Origin: Gemmatimonadota bacterium
GTDB lineage: Bacteria; Gemmatimonadota; Gemmatimonadetes; Gemmatimonadales; Gemmatimonadaceae
Direction: 5' to 3'
Assembly (NCBI GenBank): GCA_021298395.1
Contig: JAJTFH010000001.1
Coordinates: forward strand, 1-64,000
DNA: 64,000 bases
Shown here piece after piece: positions 38,778 to 49,940 of the stretch. The translations under genes and the position numbers were made by a program. A model generated the notes under the pieces. It was not told the DNA's origin. It made no database searches and worked only from the letters and a program-made list of their open reading frames with translations. Within the stretch, counting starts at the first letter, position 1. Every line of letters begins with the position of its first letter.

Positions 38778-38864
38778 TGCCGGGGGTGGGAATCGAACCC
38801 ACACGGGGGTCACCCCCCAAGGGATTTTAAGTCCCTCGCGTCTCGCCAATTTCGCCACCCCGGC
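38778..38864 (-). tRNA. tRNA-Leu (TAA anticodon)
   Basis: Reverse complement GCCGGGGTGGCGAAATTGGCGAGACGCGAGGGACTTAAAATCCCTT...GGTTCGATTCCCACCCCCGGCA; long variable arm, anticodon loop CTTAAAA. Confidence 0.95.
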
Positions 38865-38924
38865 GGGGAACGACGAACGGGGACGGCCACGCCGCCCCCG
38901 CTTGGCCCTACACCAGACCCTGAG

Positions 38925-38997
38925 AGCGGGAAACGGGACTCGAACCCGCGACCCCAACCTTGGCAAGGTTGTGCTCTACCAACTGAGCTATTCCCGC
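38925..38997 (-). tRNA. tRNA-Gly (GCC anticodon)
   Basis: Reverse complement GCGGGAATAGCTCAGTTGGTAGAGCACAACCTTGCCAAGGTTGGGGTCGCGGGTTCGAGTCCCGTTTCCCGCT. Confidence 0.95.
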
Positions 38998-39123
38998 GTG
39001 AGGCGAAGGTTAGGCCATCCCCTCGGAGGGGGCAAGACGATTCGGGGCGACGAAGATCTTGGGGAGGCGCCTTTTCAGGGAGGAGGAAGTAACCGATGGC
39101 GCATTCTCGCCTAACTTTCCGCG

Positions 39124-40138
39124 ATGCGCTCGTTCGACCTCCCCGGCGATAAATCGATCTCGCACCGCGCCCTGATCCTCGCCGCGGTCAGCGCGGGGCG
39201 TGCGCGGATCCGTGGGGTGCTGCCGTCCGCCGATGTCGCGTCGACGGCTGGCGTCCTCACCGCCCTCGGCGTCGCCGTCCCGCCGTTAGACCCAAACGAG
39301 ATGGTGATGACGGGATTGGGTCTGCGCGGGCTTCGTGCCCCGTCGACCGACCTCGATTGCGGGAACAGTGGGACTTCGGCGCGCCTCCTCGCCGGTCTCC
39401 TCGCTGGTGCTGGGCTCCCCGCGCGATTCATAGGCGACGCCAGTCTCAACGCGCGACCGATGCGTCGCGTCGCCGAGCCCCTCCGGGCGATGGGCGCCGA
39501 CGTCACGACGAGCGCCAGCGATCGCCCTCGACACCATCGAGATCCCCGGCGACTGCTCGAGCGCCGCCTTCCTCCTCGGCCTCGCCCTCCTCGGCGGCAG
39601 CCCCGCGCTCGCCCTGCGAGGTGTCGGCGTGAACCCCGGTCGCACCGGCGCGATCGAGGCACTCCGGCGGATGGGGGCGTCGATCCGTTTCGAAGCAGAG
39701 CGCGTCTTCGGCGAGGAACCGGTCGCGACGCTCATCGCCGAACCGAGCGTACTCCGCGGGATCACGATCGGTGGTGCGGAGATCCCAGCGCTCATCGATG
39801 AACTTCCCCTCCTCGCCTGCGTCGCGGCCCGTGCCGAAGGGGAGACGCGGGTCAGCGGAGCGGGGGAGCTGCGGGTGAAGGAGAGCGATCGGATCCGCGC
39901 CGTGGTCGAGAACCTCCGGGCGATCGGGGCAGAAGCGGAGGAATGCTCGGATGGCTTCGTCGTCCGCGGGAGCGATCGCCCGTTGCACGGGACCGTGCGT
40001 ACCCACGGCGATCATCGGATCGCGATGGCCTTCGGCATCCTCGGCGCGCTCCCCGGCAATGCGATCACCATCGATGACCCATCGTGCGTGCGGGTCTCCT
40101 GGCCTACTTTCTGGGATGTCCTCCGCGATGCCACCTGA
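39124..40138 (+). pseudogene. aroA: aroA (EPSP synthase) with large internal deletion plus frameshift
   Basis: Frame 1: MRSFDLPGDKSISHRALILAAVSAGRARI...LDCGNSGTSARLLAGLLAG...RPMRRVAEPLRAMGADVTT; resumes in frame 2: LDTIEIPGDCSSAAFLLGLALLGGSPALALRGVGVNPGRTGAIEALRRMGA...ELRVKESDRI...THGDHRIAMAFGILG. Central PSAQVKSAxLLA...RDHTExML region absent. Confidence 0.85.
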
Positions 40139-40808
40139 CGCCACCCCCCCCATCGTCGTCGCCATCGACGGCCCCGCCGCCTCGGGGAAGTCGACCACGG
40201 CCAAGCGGGTCGCGGCGACGTTGGGATTCCGGCATGTGGACTCCGGCTCGATCTACCGAGCGGCGACGGCGGCGACCCTCCGGCGGGAGCCCGATCCCAC
40301 CCAGTGGACCGAGGCCTTGGTGCTCGAGGCGGCGCAGAGCGTCACCCTCGAACCGGGCGCCGGGACCTTCCACCCCCGGCTCGACGGCGAGGCGGTGGAT
40401 GAGGAGCTGCGCGGGACGGCGGTGACCTCACGCGTCTCACTGATCGCCGGGATGCCGGGGGTGCGGCGCTGGGCGAATGGGATGGTGCGGGGGGCGGCGG
40501 CGGGGCACGCCGTGGTCTGCGACGGGCGCGACATGGGGACGGTGGTCTTCCCGGAGGCCGCGGTGAAGGTCTTCCTCGTGGCCGACCCGGCGGAGCGGGC
40601 GCGGCGGCGGGTCCTGGAGCGGGTGGGGCGGGCCCCGACCGAGGCCGAGGTGGCGGCGGAGGTGGAGGCGCTCCTCCGGCGGGATGCCTTGGATGAGCGG
40701 CAGACCCGGCGGGCGGCGGACGCCGAACTGATCGACACCACCCACCTGACCCAGGATGCGCAGGTGGCCCGGATCGTGGCGCTGGCGCGGACGGCGAGTC
40801 GGGGCTAA
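40128..40808 (+). CDS. cmk: Cytidylate kinase
   Basis: VVAIDGPAASGKSTTAKRVAATLGFRHVDSGSIYRA; CDGRDMGTVVFPEAAVKVFLVADPAERARRR. Confidence 0.95.
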   Translation: MPPDATPPIVVAIDGPAASGKSTTAKRVAATLGFRHVDSGSIYRAATAATLRREPDPTQWTEALVLEAAQSVTLEPGAGTFHPRLDGEAVDEELRGTAVTSRVSLIAGMPGVRRWANGMVRGAAAGHAVVCDGRDMGTVVFPEAAVKVFLVADPAERARRRVLERVGRAPTEAEVAAEVEALLRRDALDERQTRRAADAELIDTTHLTQDAQVARIVALARTASRG

Positions 40809-40836
40809 CTTCAAAGGCTCCACTCACTTCCACTCC

Positions 40837-42663
40837 ATGCCTCGACGCGGCGAGCCGAACCCTCCGCGACCGGATGTCCCACTCATGACCGCCACCGAAG
40901 CACTGCTCTCCCCCGAGCTGATCGCGCGCCGGAAGCGCGACGCCCAGAAGGCCCAGCTCCGCCCCCTCGCCAACCGCCGCCCCGAGCTGTACGACGAAGA
41001 CGAGCTCTCGTCGTCCGAGTTCGATGCGATGATGGAGATGTACAACGGGACCCTCGCCTCGATCGAAGAGGGCGAGATCGTGAAGTCCCGCGTCCTCGAG
41101 ATCCGCGAGAACCTCGTGGTCCTCGACATCGGGTTCAAGTCCGAAGGGACGATCCCGCTCGAAGAGTTCAAGGATATGCCCGAGCTCAAGGCGGGCGATG
41201 AGGTCGAGGTCCTCCTCGAGCACCTCGAGGACAGCGAAGGCTCCGTCGTGCTGTCCAAGAAGAAGGCTGACTTCATGCGCGTCTGGGAGCGGATCCGCGT
41301 CGCGTACGAGTCGGATCAGCCCGTCGAGGGCGTGCTCGTCAAGAAGATCAAGGGGGGCGTGGTCGTCGACCTCATGGGGGTCGATGCCTTCCTCCCCGGC
41401 TCGCAGATCGCGCTCCGTCGCGTCCCGAACATCGACGAGCTCCTCGGGCAGAAGTACGAATTCAAGATCATCAAGCTCAACAAGCGTCGCCGCAACATCG
41501 TCGTCTCGCGCCGCGTGATCCTCGAGACCGAGCGCGCCGGCAAGCGCGAGCGGCTCATGAAGGAGCTGGGCAAGGACCAGGTCCGGAAGGGCGTCGTCAA
41601 GAACATCACCGACTTCGGGGCGTTCATCGACCTCGGCGGCGTCGACGGCCTCCTGCACATCACCGACATGTCGTGGGGCCGCATCTCCCATCCGAGCGAG
41701 ATGGTCCAGATCGGGATGGAGCTCGAGGTCAAGGTGCTCGACATCGATTGGGAGCGCGAGCGCATCTCACTCGGCCTCAAGCAGCTCCAGGCCTATCCGT
41801 GGAAGGACGTCGCGGAGAAGTACCCGGTCGGGACGCGCGTCTCGGGCAAGGTGGTCTCGATCACCAACTACGGCGCCTTCATCGAGCTCGAGCCAGGCAT
41901 CGAAGGGCTCGTGCACATCTCCGAGATGAGCTGGACCCGCAACGTCCGCCACCCCTCGAAGCTCGTCAGCATCGGCGAGGCGATCGAGGCCGTGGTGCTC
42001 AAGGTCGACACCACCGAGGAGAAGATCTCGCTCGGCATGAAGCAGACCGAGCAGGATCCGTGGATGGTGCTGCCGCATAAGTACCCGGTCGGCACGCGCC
42101 TCAGCGGCAAGGTCCGCAACCTCACCTCGTTCGGCGCCTTCGTCGAGATCGAGGCGGGGATCGACGGGCTCATCCATATCTCCGACATGTCGTGGACCAA
42201 GCGCGTCCAGCACCCGTCGGAGGTCGTCAAGAAGGGCGACACCGTCGACGTGGTGATCCTCAACATCGACGCGGAGAACAAGCGGATCTCGCTCGGCCTC
42301 AAGCAGGCCTCTGAGGATCCCTGGCTCCGGATCGGCGAGTCGTACCCGGTGGGGACCGAGCTCCCCGGCGTCGTGGCGCGCCTGATGGAAAAGGGTGTCG
42401 TCGTCGACATCGGCAACGACATCGAAGGGTTCATCCCGCTCTCGCACTTCGAGGGGCAGGTGGAGAGCCCGGCGGACGTCGCGTGGGAGCAGATGGCGAT
42501 CACCGTGCGCATCCTCGAGGTGGATCCGATCCACCGCCGGATCGTGCTCGGTGTGGTCGACATCCCGGCGGGCCAGGAGCGGCCGGCGGAGCCCTCGAAG
42601 GTCCATAGCGAGGATGAGGTCCCCGAGATCCCCGCGGACCTCGACTCGGCGATGGAGGACTGA
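40837..42663 (+). CDS. rpsA: Ribosomal protein bS1 (six S1 repeats)
   Basis: Repeats such as GVVKNITDFGAFIDLGGVDGLLHITDMSW, GKVVSITNYGAFIELEPGIEGLVHISEMSW, GKVRNLTSFGAFVEIEAGIDGLIHISDMSW. Confidence 0.95.
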   Translation: MPRRGEPNPPRPDVPLMTATEALLSPELIARRKRDAQKAQLRPLANRRPELYDEDELSSSEFDAMMEMYNGTLASIEEGEIVKSRVLEIRENLVVLDIGFKSEGTIPLEEFKDMPELKAGDEVEVLLEHLEDSEGSVVLSKKKADFMRVWERIRVAYESDQPVEGVLVKKIKGGVVVDLMGVDAFLPGSQIALRRVPNIDELLGQKYEFKIIKLNKRRRNIVVSRRVILETERAGKRERLMKELGKDQVRKGVVKNITDFGAFIDLGGVDGLLHITDMSWGRISHPSEMVQIGMELEVKVLDIDWERERISLGLKQLQAYPWKDVAEKYPVGTRVSGKVVSITNYGAFIELEPGIEGLVHISEMSWTRNVRHPSKLVSIGEAIEAVVLKVDTTEEKISLGMKQTEQDPWMVLPHKYPVGTRLSGKVRNLTSFGAFVEIEAGIDGLIHISDMSWTKRVQHPSEVVKKGDTVDVVILNIDAENKRISLGLKQASEDPWLRIGESYPVGTELPGVVARLMEKGVVVDIGNDIEGFIPLSHFEGQVESPADVAWEQMAITVRILEVDPIHRRIVLGVVDIPAGQERPAEPSKVHSEDEVPEIPADLDSAMED

Positions 42664-42697
42664 CCGCGTCAGCGGTCAGCGATCCCACGGTGAGCCA

Positions 42698-42738
42698 CGA
42701 GGCCCCGGTCGCCACGCGACCGGGGCCTCGTCGTTTCT
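42698..42738 (+). terminator. Rho-independent-like terminator after rpsA
   Basis: CGAGGCCCCGGTCGC-CAC-GCGACCGGGGCCTCG followed by TCGTTTCTT. Confidence 0.85.
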
Positions 42739-42811
42739 TGCACTTCCCGGGGGCGAAAAGAGGTGCCCCCCGGGCCTGTGAGCCGACGCGCGCCGTGATA
42801 CGTTTCCCGCC

Positions 42812-44349
42812 ATGTCTTCCATGCGTGAGAAACTCGATCAGCTGGAGCGCCGTCGCGCCGAGTCCGAGCGCGGGGGTGGCCCCGAGCGACTGAAGGCGCA
42901 GCACGACAAGGGGAAGCTCTCCGCCCGCGAGCGGATCGACCTCCTCCTCGATGAGGGGAGCTTCGTCGAGACCGATCGCTACGTCACCCATCGCTCGACC
43001 GACTTCGGGCTCGACCAGCAGCGCCCCGACGGCGACGGCGTCGTCACCGGCCACGGACGGATCGACGGACGCCTCGTCTACGTCTACTCGCAGGACTTCA
43101 CCGTCTTCGGCGGCTCCCTCTCCGAGGCGCACGCGGGGAAGATCTGCAAGATCATGGATCTCGCGATGCAGAACGGCGCACCGGTCATCGGGCTCAACGA
43201 TTCCGGTGGCGCGCGCATCCAGGAGGGGGTCGTCTCCCTCGGCGGTTACGCCGACATCTTCCTTCGCAACACCCTCGCCTCGGGGGTGATCCCGCAGATC
43301 TCCGCCATCCTCGGCCCCTGCGCCGGCGGGGCGGTGTACTCCCCGGCGATCACCGACTTCATCTTCATGACCCGCGGGACCTCCTACATGTTCGTGACGG
43401 GGCCCAACGTGGTGAAGACGGTGACGCACGAGGAGGTCTCGATGGAGGCCCTCGGCGGCGCCGACACGCATGGGGCGACCTCGGGGATCTCGCACTTCAC
43501 CACGAGCTCCGAGGTGGAGTGCCTGCAGGGGATCCGCGACCTGCTGCGCTACCTGCCGAGCAACAACGTCGATGCGGTCCCGCGTGGCCCGGGTCGCGAC
43601 CCGCGCGACCGCCGGGAGGAGGCGCTCCTCGACTGCATCCCTCCGATCGCGACGCAGCCGTACGACATGCATGACGTGCTCCGCCGCGTGGTGGATGACG
43701 GCGCCTTCCTCGAGGTGCAGCCCGACTTCGCGGGGAACATCCTCTGCGGCTTCGCCCACCTGGGCGGGTACAGCGTGGGGATCGTCGCGAACCAGCCCGC
43801 GGTGCTGGCTGGTGTGCTCGACATCGACGCGAGCGTGAAGGCGGCGCGCTTCATCCGCTTCTGCGACGCCTTCAACATCCCGGTCGTGACCTTCGTCGAC
43901 GTGCCGGGGTTCCTCCCCGGCGTCGCGCAGGAGCATGGGGGGATCATCCGGCATGGGGCGAAGCTCCTCTACGCCTACTGCGAGGCGACGGTGCCGAAGC
44001 TCACCGTGATCACGCGCAAGGCATACGGCGGCGCGTACGACGTGATGAGCTCCAAGCACATCCGCGGCGATCTCAACCTCGCCTGGCCCTCGGCGGAGAT
44101 CGCGGTGATGGGCCCCAAGGGGGCGGTGGAGATCCTCTTCAAGAAGGAGATCGCCGAGTCGGCGAATCCGGCGGCGGCGCTCGATGCCAAGGTGACGGAG
44201 TACGCGGAGAAGTTCGCGAACCCGTATGTGGCGGCGAGCCGCGGCTATGTGGATGATGTGATCGATCCGCGCGAGACGCGCCCGCGCCTCATCGAGGCGC
44301 TCGAGGCGTTGCAGGGGAAGCGCCAGCGGAACCCGGCCAAGAAGCACGG

Positions 44350-44365
<16 letters not shown>
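42812..44365 (+). CDS. Acyl-CoA (propionyl/acetyl-CoA) carboxylase carboxyltransferase subunit
   Basis: [51 protein letters not shown]...[32 protein letters not shown]...[24 protein letters not shown]. Confidence 0.93.
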
Positions 44366-45954
<1,589 letters not shown>

Positions 45955-45978
45955 TCGCGCCGCGCTGATCCACCTCGC

Positions 45979-47226
45979 GTGACCACCGCTCGAACCGTCT
46001 CGTTGGAGATCGCGAGCCTCGCCGCTGGCGGCGATGGCGTCGCGCGCGCCGATGGGCTCGTGGTCTTCACGCCGCGCACGGTGCCCGGCGATCAGGTGAC
46101 CGTCGATCTCCGCGTGGAGGGTCGCGTGGGGCGCGGGACGTTGCGTCGCATCGACCGGCCCTCCGTCGACCGCGTCGCTCCCTCCTGTGGGCATTACGAG
46201 GCTCCCGATCGCTGCGGTGGATGTCAGTGGCAGCAGGTCGCGATCGCGGCGCAGCGTGAGGGCAAGCGCCAGATGGTGCACGACGCCTTTCGGCGAATCG
46301 CGAAGCGCGAGGTCCCGGTGCCGGCGATCGTCGCAGGGGAGCCATGGCGCTATCGCCGCACCCTCACCCTCGCGATCCGTCGCGAGGGGGCACGGGTCTG
46401 GGCGGGGCTCCGCGCCTTCGATGATCCCGAGGCGGTCTTCGCGTTGGATGACTGCCTGATCACCGATCCGCGCGTCGTCGCCACCTGGCGAGAGATCGTC
46501 GCGGCGGCGGCGCATCTGCCGCCAGAGCATCGGCTCCGCGGCACGGTGCGTTGGGTCGCGGATCGTCCCCTCTTCGTGCTGACGGGAGGGACGGAGTGGC
46601 CGGCGCTCGCCGCCTTCCTCGACGCCGTGCCCTCGCTCGCCGCCATCTGGTGGGAGGCGGAGGGGAAGCGGCGGCGGCTCGTCGCCGATCGCCGGCCGAC
46701 GGGGATCCCCGGGGCCTCCTTCGTGCAGGTGAATGCCGAGATCGCCGAGCGGATGCAGGCGCATCTGGTGGCGATGGTGCTCGCGCATCGACCGACGTAC
46801 GTGCTCGATGCGTACAGCGGCGCGGGGGCCACCGCCGTCGCCCTCGCCGCGGCAGGGGTGCGCGTCACCGCGATCGAGCTCGACGAGGAGGCCACCACGT
46901 ACGCGGCGACCCAGCTCGCGGCCCCCTCGCGGGCGATCGCCGCGCGGGTGGAGGAGGCGCTCCCGCACCATCTCCCGGCCGACGTGGTGATCCTGAACCC
47001 GCCGCGCGCCGGGGTCGATGCGCGGGTGACGTCGGCGCTGGCCCGCACGGTCGAGACGGGGCAGGCGCCGCGCGCGATCGTCTACGTGAGCTGCGACCCG
47101 GCGACCCTGGCGCGCGATGTCGCGCGGCTCCCGGGGTGGCGGGTGGACTCGCTCCTATCTTTCGACATGTTCCCGCAGACCGCGCATGTGGAGACGGTCT
47201 GCGTCCTGGTGCCGGAGGGCGCATGA
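45979..47226 (+). CDS. TrmA/RlmD-family uracil-C5 RNA methyltransferase
   Basis: TRAM-like N-term, CGHYEAPDRCGGCQWQQVA Fe-S motif, DAYSGAGATAVALAAAGVRVTAIE, LNPPRAGV, IVYVSCDPATLARDVARL. Confidence 0.92.
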   Translation: MTTARTVSLEIASLAAGGDGVARADGLVVFTPRTVPGDQVTVDLRVEGRVGRGTLRRIDRPSVDRVAPSCGHYEAPDRCGGCQWQQVAIAAQREGKRQMVHDAFRRIAKREVPVPAIVAGEPWRYRRTLTLAIRREGARVWAGLRAFDDPEAVFALDDCLITDPRVVATWREIVAAAAHLPPEHRLRGTVRWVADRPLFVLTGGTEWPALAAFLDAVPSLAAIWWEAEGKRRRLVADRRPTGIPGASFVQVNAEIAERMQAHLVAMVLAHRPTYVLDAYSGAGATAVALAAAGVRVTAIELDEEATTYAATQLAAPSRAIAARVEEALPHHLPADVVILNPPRAGVDARVTSALARTVETGQAPRAIVYVSCDPATLARDVARLPGWRVDSLLSFDMFPQTAHVETVCVLVPEGA

Positions 47227-47744
47227 GGTACGTGGTGACGGTGGCGGGGCGCGAGATGGAGGTCGTGATCGACGAGACGGGGATGACCGTCGACGGTGTC
47301 CGCGTGGCGGCGCATCTCGAGGGGGATCACCAGACCGCGGCCGGGACCGGGGTGGGGGCGATCCTGACCATCGACGGCCGGCAGCACCGGCTGGTGGCGC
47401 GCCCCGGCGAGGGGCGGGGAAGCTACGACCTCCAGCTCGACGGGCGCCGGCTCGCCGTCGAGGCCCTCGACGAGCGGACCCGGGCGATCCGGGCCCATGC
47501 CAAGGCGGCGGCCCCGACGGGGGCTGCCGCGGTGGTCGCCCCGATGCCCGGACTCATCGTCCGGGTGGGGGTCGCCGTGGGGGACCAGGTCGGGGCGGGA
47601 CAGGCCGTCCTGGTGATGGAGGCGATGAAGATGGAGAACGAGCTCCGGGCCCCCGGGGCGGGGACGGTCAAGGCGATCCTGGTCCAGCCGGGGGTGGCGG
47701 TGGAGCGGGGGGCGGTTCTCGTGACGTTCGAGGCGGGAGGCTGA
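47223..47744 (+). CDS. Biotin carboxyl carrier protein of acyl-CoA carboxylase
   Basis: APMPGLIVRVGVAVGDQVGAGQAVLVMEAMKMENELRAPGAGTVKAI. Confidence 0.92.
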   Translation: MRYVVTVAGREMEVVIDETGMTVDGVRVAAHLEGDHQTAAGTGVGAILTIDGRQHRLVARPGEGRGSYDLQLDGRRLAVEALDERTRAIRAHAKAAAPTGAAAVVAPMPGLIVRVGVAVGDQVGAGQAVLVMEAMKMENELRAPGAGTVKAILVQPGVAVERGAVLVTFEAGG

Positions 47745-47789
47745 CGGCTTAAAGCTTTCAGCCTCCAGCCTTTAGCCTCCGGTGCCCAG

Positions 47790-47818
47790 TTGACCGCGGC
47801 CCTCTGAGGCCCCATCTT
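47790..47818 (+). promoter_or_regulatory. Putative rplM promoter TTGACC-N17-CATCTT
   Basis: Direct reading upstream of rplM. Confidence 0.55.
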
Positions 47819-47910
47819 ACGAGTCTGTCCCAAAACGCCCGTTGTGGCGGCCGAGACCCGGGTTGCATCCCGCACCGGTGAGGCGCAGTCCCTCTTCAGC
47901 TGGATCCCGC

Positions 47911-48363
47911 ATGCGTACCACGTATACGGCCACCCCCGCCGACATCGACCACAAGTGGTTCATCGTCGACGCTGAGGGGATGGTCCTGGGCCGCCTCGCC
48001 ACCGAGGTCGCCCGCATCATCCGCGGCAAGCACAAGCCGATGTTCACCCCGCACATGGATACCGGTGACAACGTCATCGTGATCAATGCCGCCAAGGTCA
48101 AGGTGACCGGGCGCAAGGCGGAGCAGAAGAACTACTTCCGTCACACCGGCTACATGGGCCACGAGCGCTACACGCCGTTCGCGACCATGATCGCCAAGCA
48201 CCCCGAGCGGGTGATCGAGAAGGCGGTCTACGGGATGCTCCCGAAGACGGCGCTCGGCCGGCAGAAGCTCCGGTTGAAGCTCCGCGTCTATCCGGGGGCC
48301 ACGCACCCACACGCGGCGCAGCAGCCCGCGTCGATCACCTTCCCGAAGGCGGAGGCGAAGTAA
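47911..48363 (+). CDS. rplM: Ribosomal protein uL13
   Basis: HKWFIVDAEGMVLGRLATEVARIIRGKHKPMFTPHMDTGDNVIVINA...YFRHTGYMGH. Confidence 0.96.
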   Translation: MRTTYTATPADIDHKWFIVDAEGMVLGRLATEVARIIRGKHKPMFTPHMDTGDNVIVINAAKVKVTGRKAEQKNYFRHTGYMGHERYTPFATMIAKHPERVIEKAVYGMLPKTALGRQKLRLKLRVYPGATHPHAAQQPASITFPKAEAK

Positions 48364-48366
48364 CCC

Positions 48367-48762
48367 ATGGCGACGACCAACACGACCCACACGATCGGCC
48401 GCCGCAAGGAAGCGGTCTGCCGCGTCTACCTGACCCCCGGGTCGGGGAAGTGGAGCCTCAACGGCCGGACCCTCGGGGATTACTTCCCGCGGCCCGCGCT
48501 CGTGACGGCGATCCAGCAGCCGTTCACGGCCACCGACACCCTCGGGGCCTACGATGTGAACGCCAACCTCACCGGCGGCGGGCAGACCGGTCAGGCGGGC
48601 GCGCTCCGTCTCGCGATCGCCCGGGCCCTCGTCAAGATCGACGAGTCGCGCCGCGGCAAGCTGCGTGACCTCGGCCTCCTCACGCGCGATGCGCGTGCGG
48701 TCGAGCGGAAGAAGCCGGGTCGCCCGAAGGCCCGCAAGCGCTTCCAGTTCAGCAAGCGCTAA
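48367..48762 (+). CDS. rpsI: Ribosomal protein uS9
   Basis: TIGRRKEAVCRVYLTPGSG ... GGGQTGQAGALRLAIARAL ... LLTRDARAVERKKPGRPKARKRFQFSKR. Confidence 0.97.
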   Translation: MATTNTTHTIGRRKEAVCRVYLTPGSGKWSLNGRTLGDYFPRPALVTAIQQPFTATDTLGAYDVNANLTGGGQTGQAGALRLAIARALVKIDESRRGKLRDLGLLTRDARAVERKKPGRPKARKRFQFSKR

Positions 48763-48933
48763 GCCGGACGGTCGGTGGGGCGTGGTGGCGCAGGTCGCCA
48801 CGCCCCCGCCGGTCGAGACAGTCCATCTCACAGTCCCGCTGAGCCGATCGGCGGTGCCACCCCACCCGGGGCGGTCGCGACCGGCGCCGACGCGAGACGA
48901 CGACCAACCACTCGTTCCACAGGATCACACACG

Positions 48934-49824
48934 ATGTCGCAGCCCTCGCTCGAAGATCTCCTCAAGGCCGGTGTCCACTTCGGCCACCAGACCCGTCGTT
49001 GGAACCCGAAGATGCGTCGGTTCATCTTCGCGGAGCGCAACGGGATCCACATCATCGACCTGCAGAAGACCCGCCAGCAGCTCGAGCTCGCGCAGCAGCT
49101 CGCGCGCGAGGTCGTCATGCGCGGTGAGAACGTCCTCTTCGTCTGCACCAAGCAGCAGCTCGGGCAGATCGTCGCCGCCGAGGCGGATCGGAGCGGCGCC
49201 ATGTACGTCACCGAGCGCTGGCTCGGTGGGCTCCTGACCAACTTCTCGACGGTCAAGAAGCAGATCCGCAAGCTCAAGGAGCTCGAGGCGGGCGCCGAGG
49301 CGGGTGGGGCGTTCGAGAACTACACCAAGAAGGAGCAGCTGATGATGACCCGTCAGCGCGACAAGCTCCTGAAGAACCTCTCGGGCATCAAGGCGATGGG
49401 CCGGCTCCCGGGCCTCCTCTTCGTCATCGACGCCAAGAAGGAGCGCATCGCGGTCGATGAGGCGAACAAGCTCGGCATCCCGATCATCGCGATCTGCGAC
49501 ACGAACTCCGATCCCGACCTCATCACGGTGCCGATCGCGGGCAATGATGACGCGATCCGCTCGGTGGAGCTCATCGCCGGGGCCATCGCTGACACGATCG
49601 CCGAGGCCCGTCGCGAGGCGCCGATGCGCCCGGACGCCGACGAGCCGGCCGAGATGACCACCTGGTCGTCGGAGCGCGGGACCGAGCGCGAGAGCGGGGA
49701 CGGCCGTCGTCCGCGCGGCGGGGCCCGTCCCCGCCGTCGGCGCGCGAATCCCGAGGCGATCGCCGCCCGCCTGAAGGGTGGGGCGGCCGAGGGCGACGAG
49801 GCCCCGACCGAGAGCGCCGAGTAA
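48934..49824 (+). CDS. rpsB: Ribosomal protein uS2
   Basis: SLEDLLKAGVHFGHQTRRWNPKMRRFIFAERNGIHIIDLQKT; RWLGGLLTNF; Arg-rich C-terminal extension. Confidence 0.96.
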   Translation: MSQPSLEDLLKAGVHFGHQTRRWNPKMRRFIFAERNGIHIIDLQKTRQQLELAQQLAREVVMRGENVLFVCTKQQLGQIVAAEADRSGAMYVTERWLGGLLTNFSTVKKQIRKLKELEAGAEAGGAFENYTKKEQLMMTRQRDKLLKNLSGIKAMGRLPGLLFVIDAKKERIAVDEANKLGIPIIAICDTNSDPDLITVPIAGNDDAIRSVELIAGAIADTIAEARREAPMRPDADEPAEMTTWSSERGTERESGDGRRPRGGARPRRRRANPEAIAARLKGGAAEGDEAPTESAE

Positions 49825-49940
49825 GGCGAGTCGCTCGTGCCGGGGAGGTTCCCCGGCGTATCTTTCCGAGCGCCGCCGGTGGGGTCCAAGCCTCCCGGCG
49901 GCGCTTCCACACCAGTCGCACTTTTCCGAGAATTCACGAG

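Noticed and set aside
39629-40138. Independent 169-aa protein
   Set aside because: It is the C-terminal part of aroA after the deletion/frameshift.
47156-47163. TATCTTTC inside the rlmD-like gene as a promoter for the BCCP gene
   Set aside because: It matches the -10-like motif but has no clear -35, and the genes are ATGA-coupled; treated as chance or weak.
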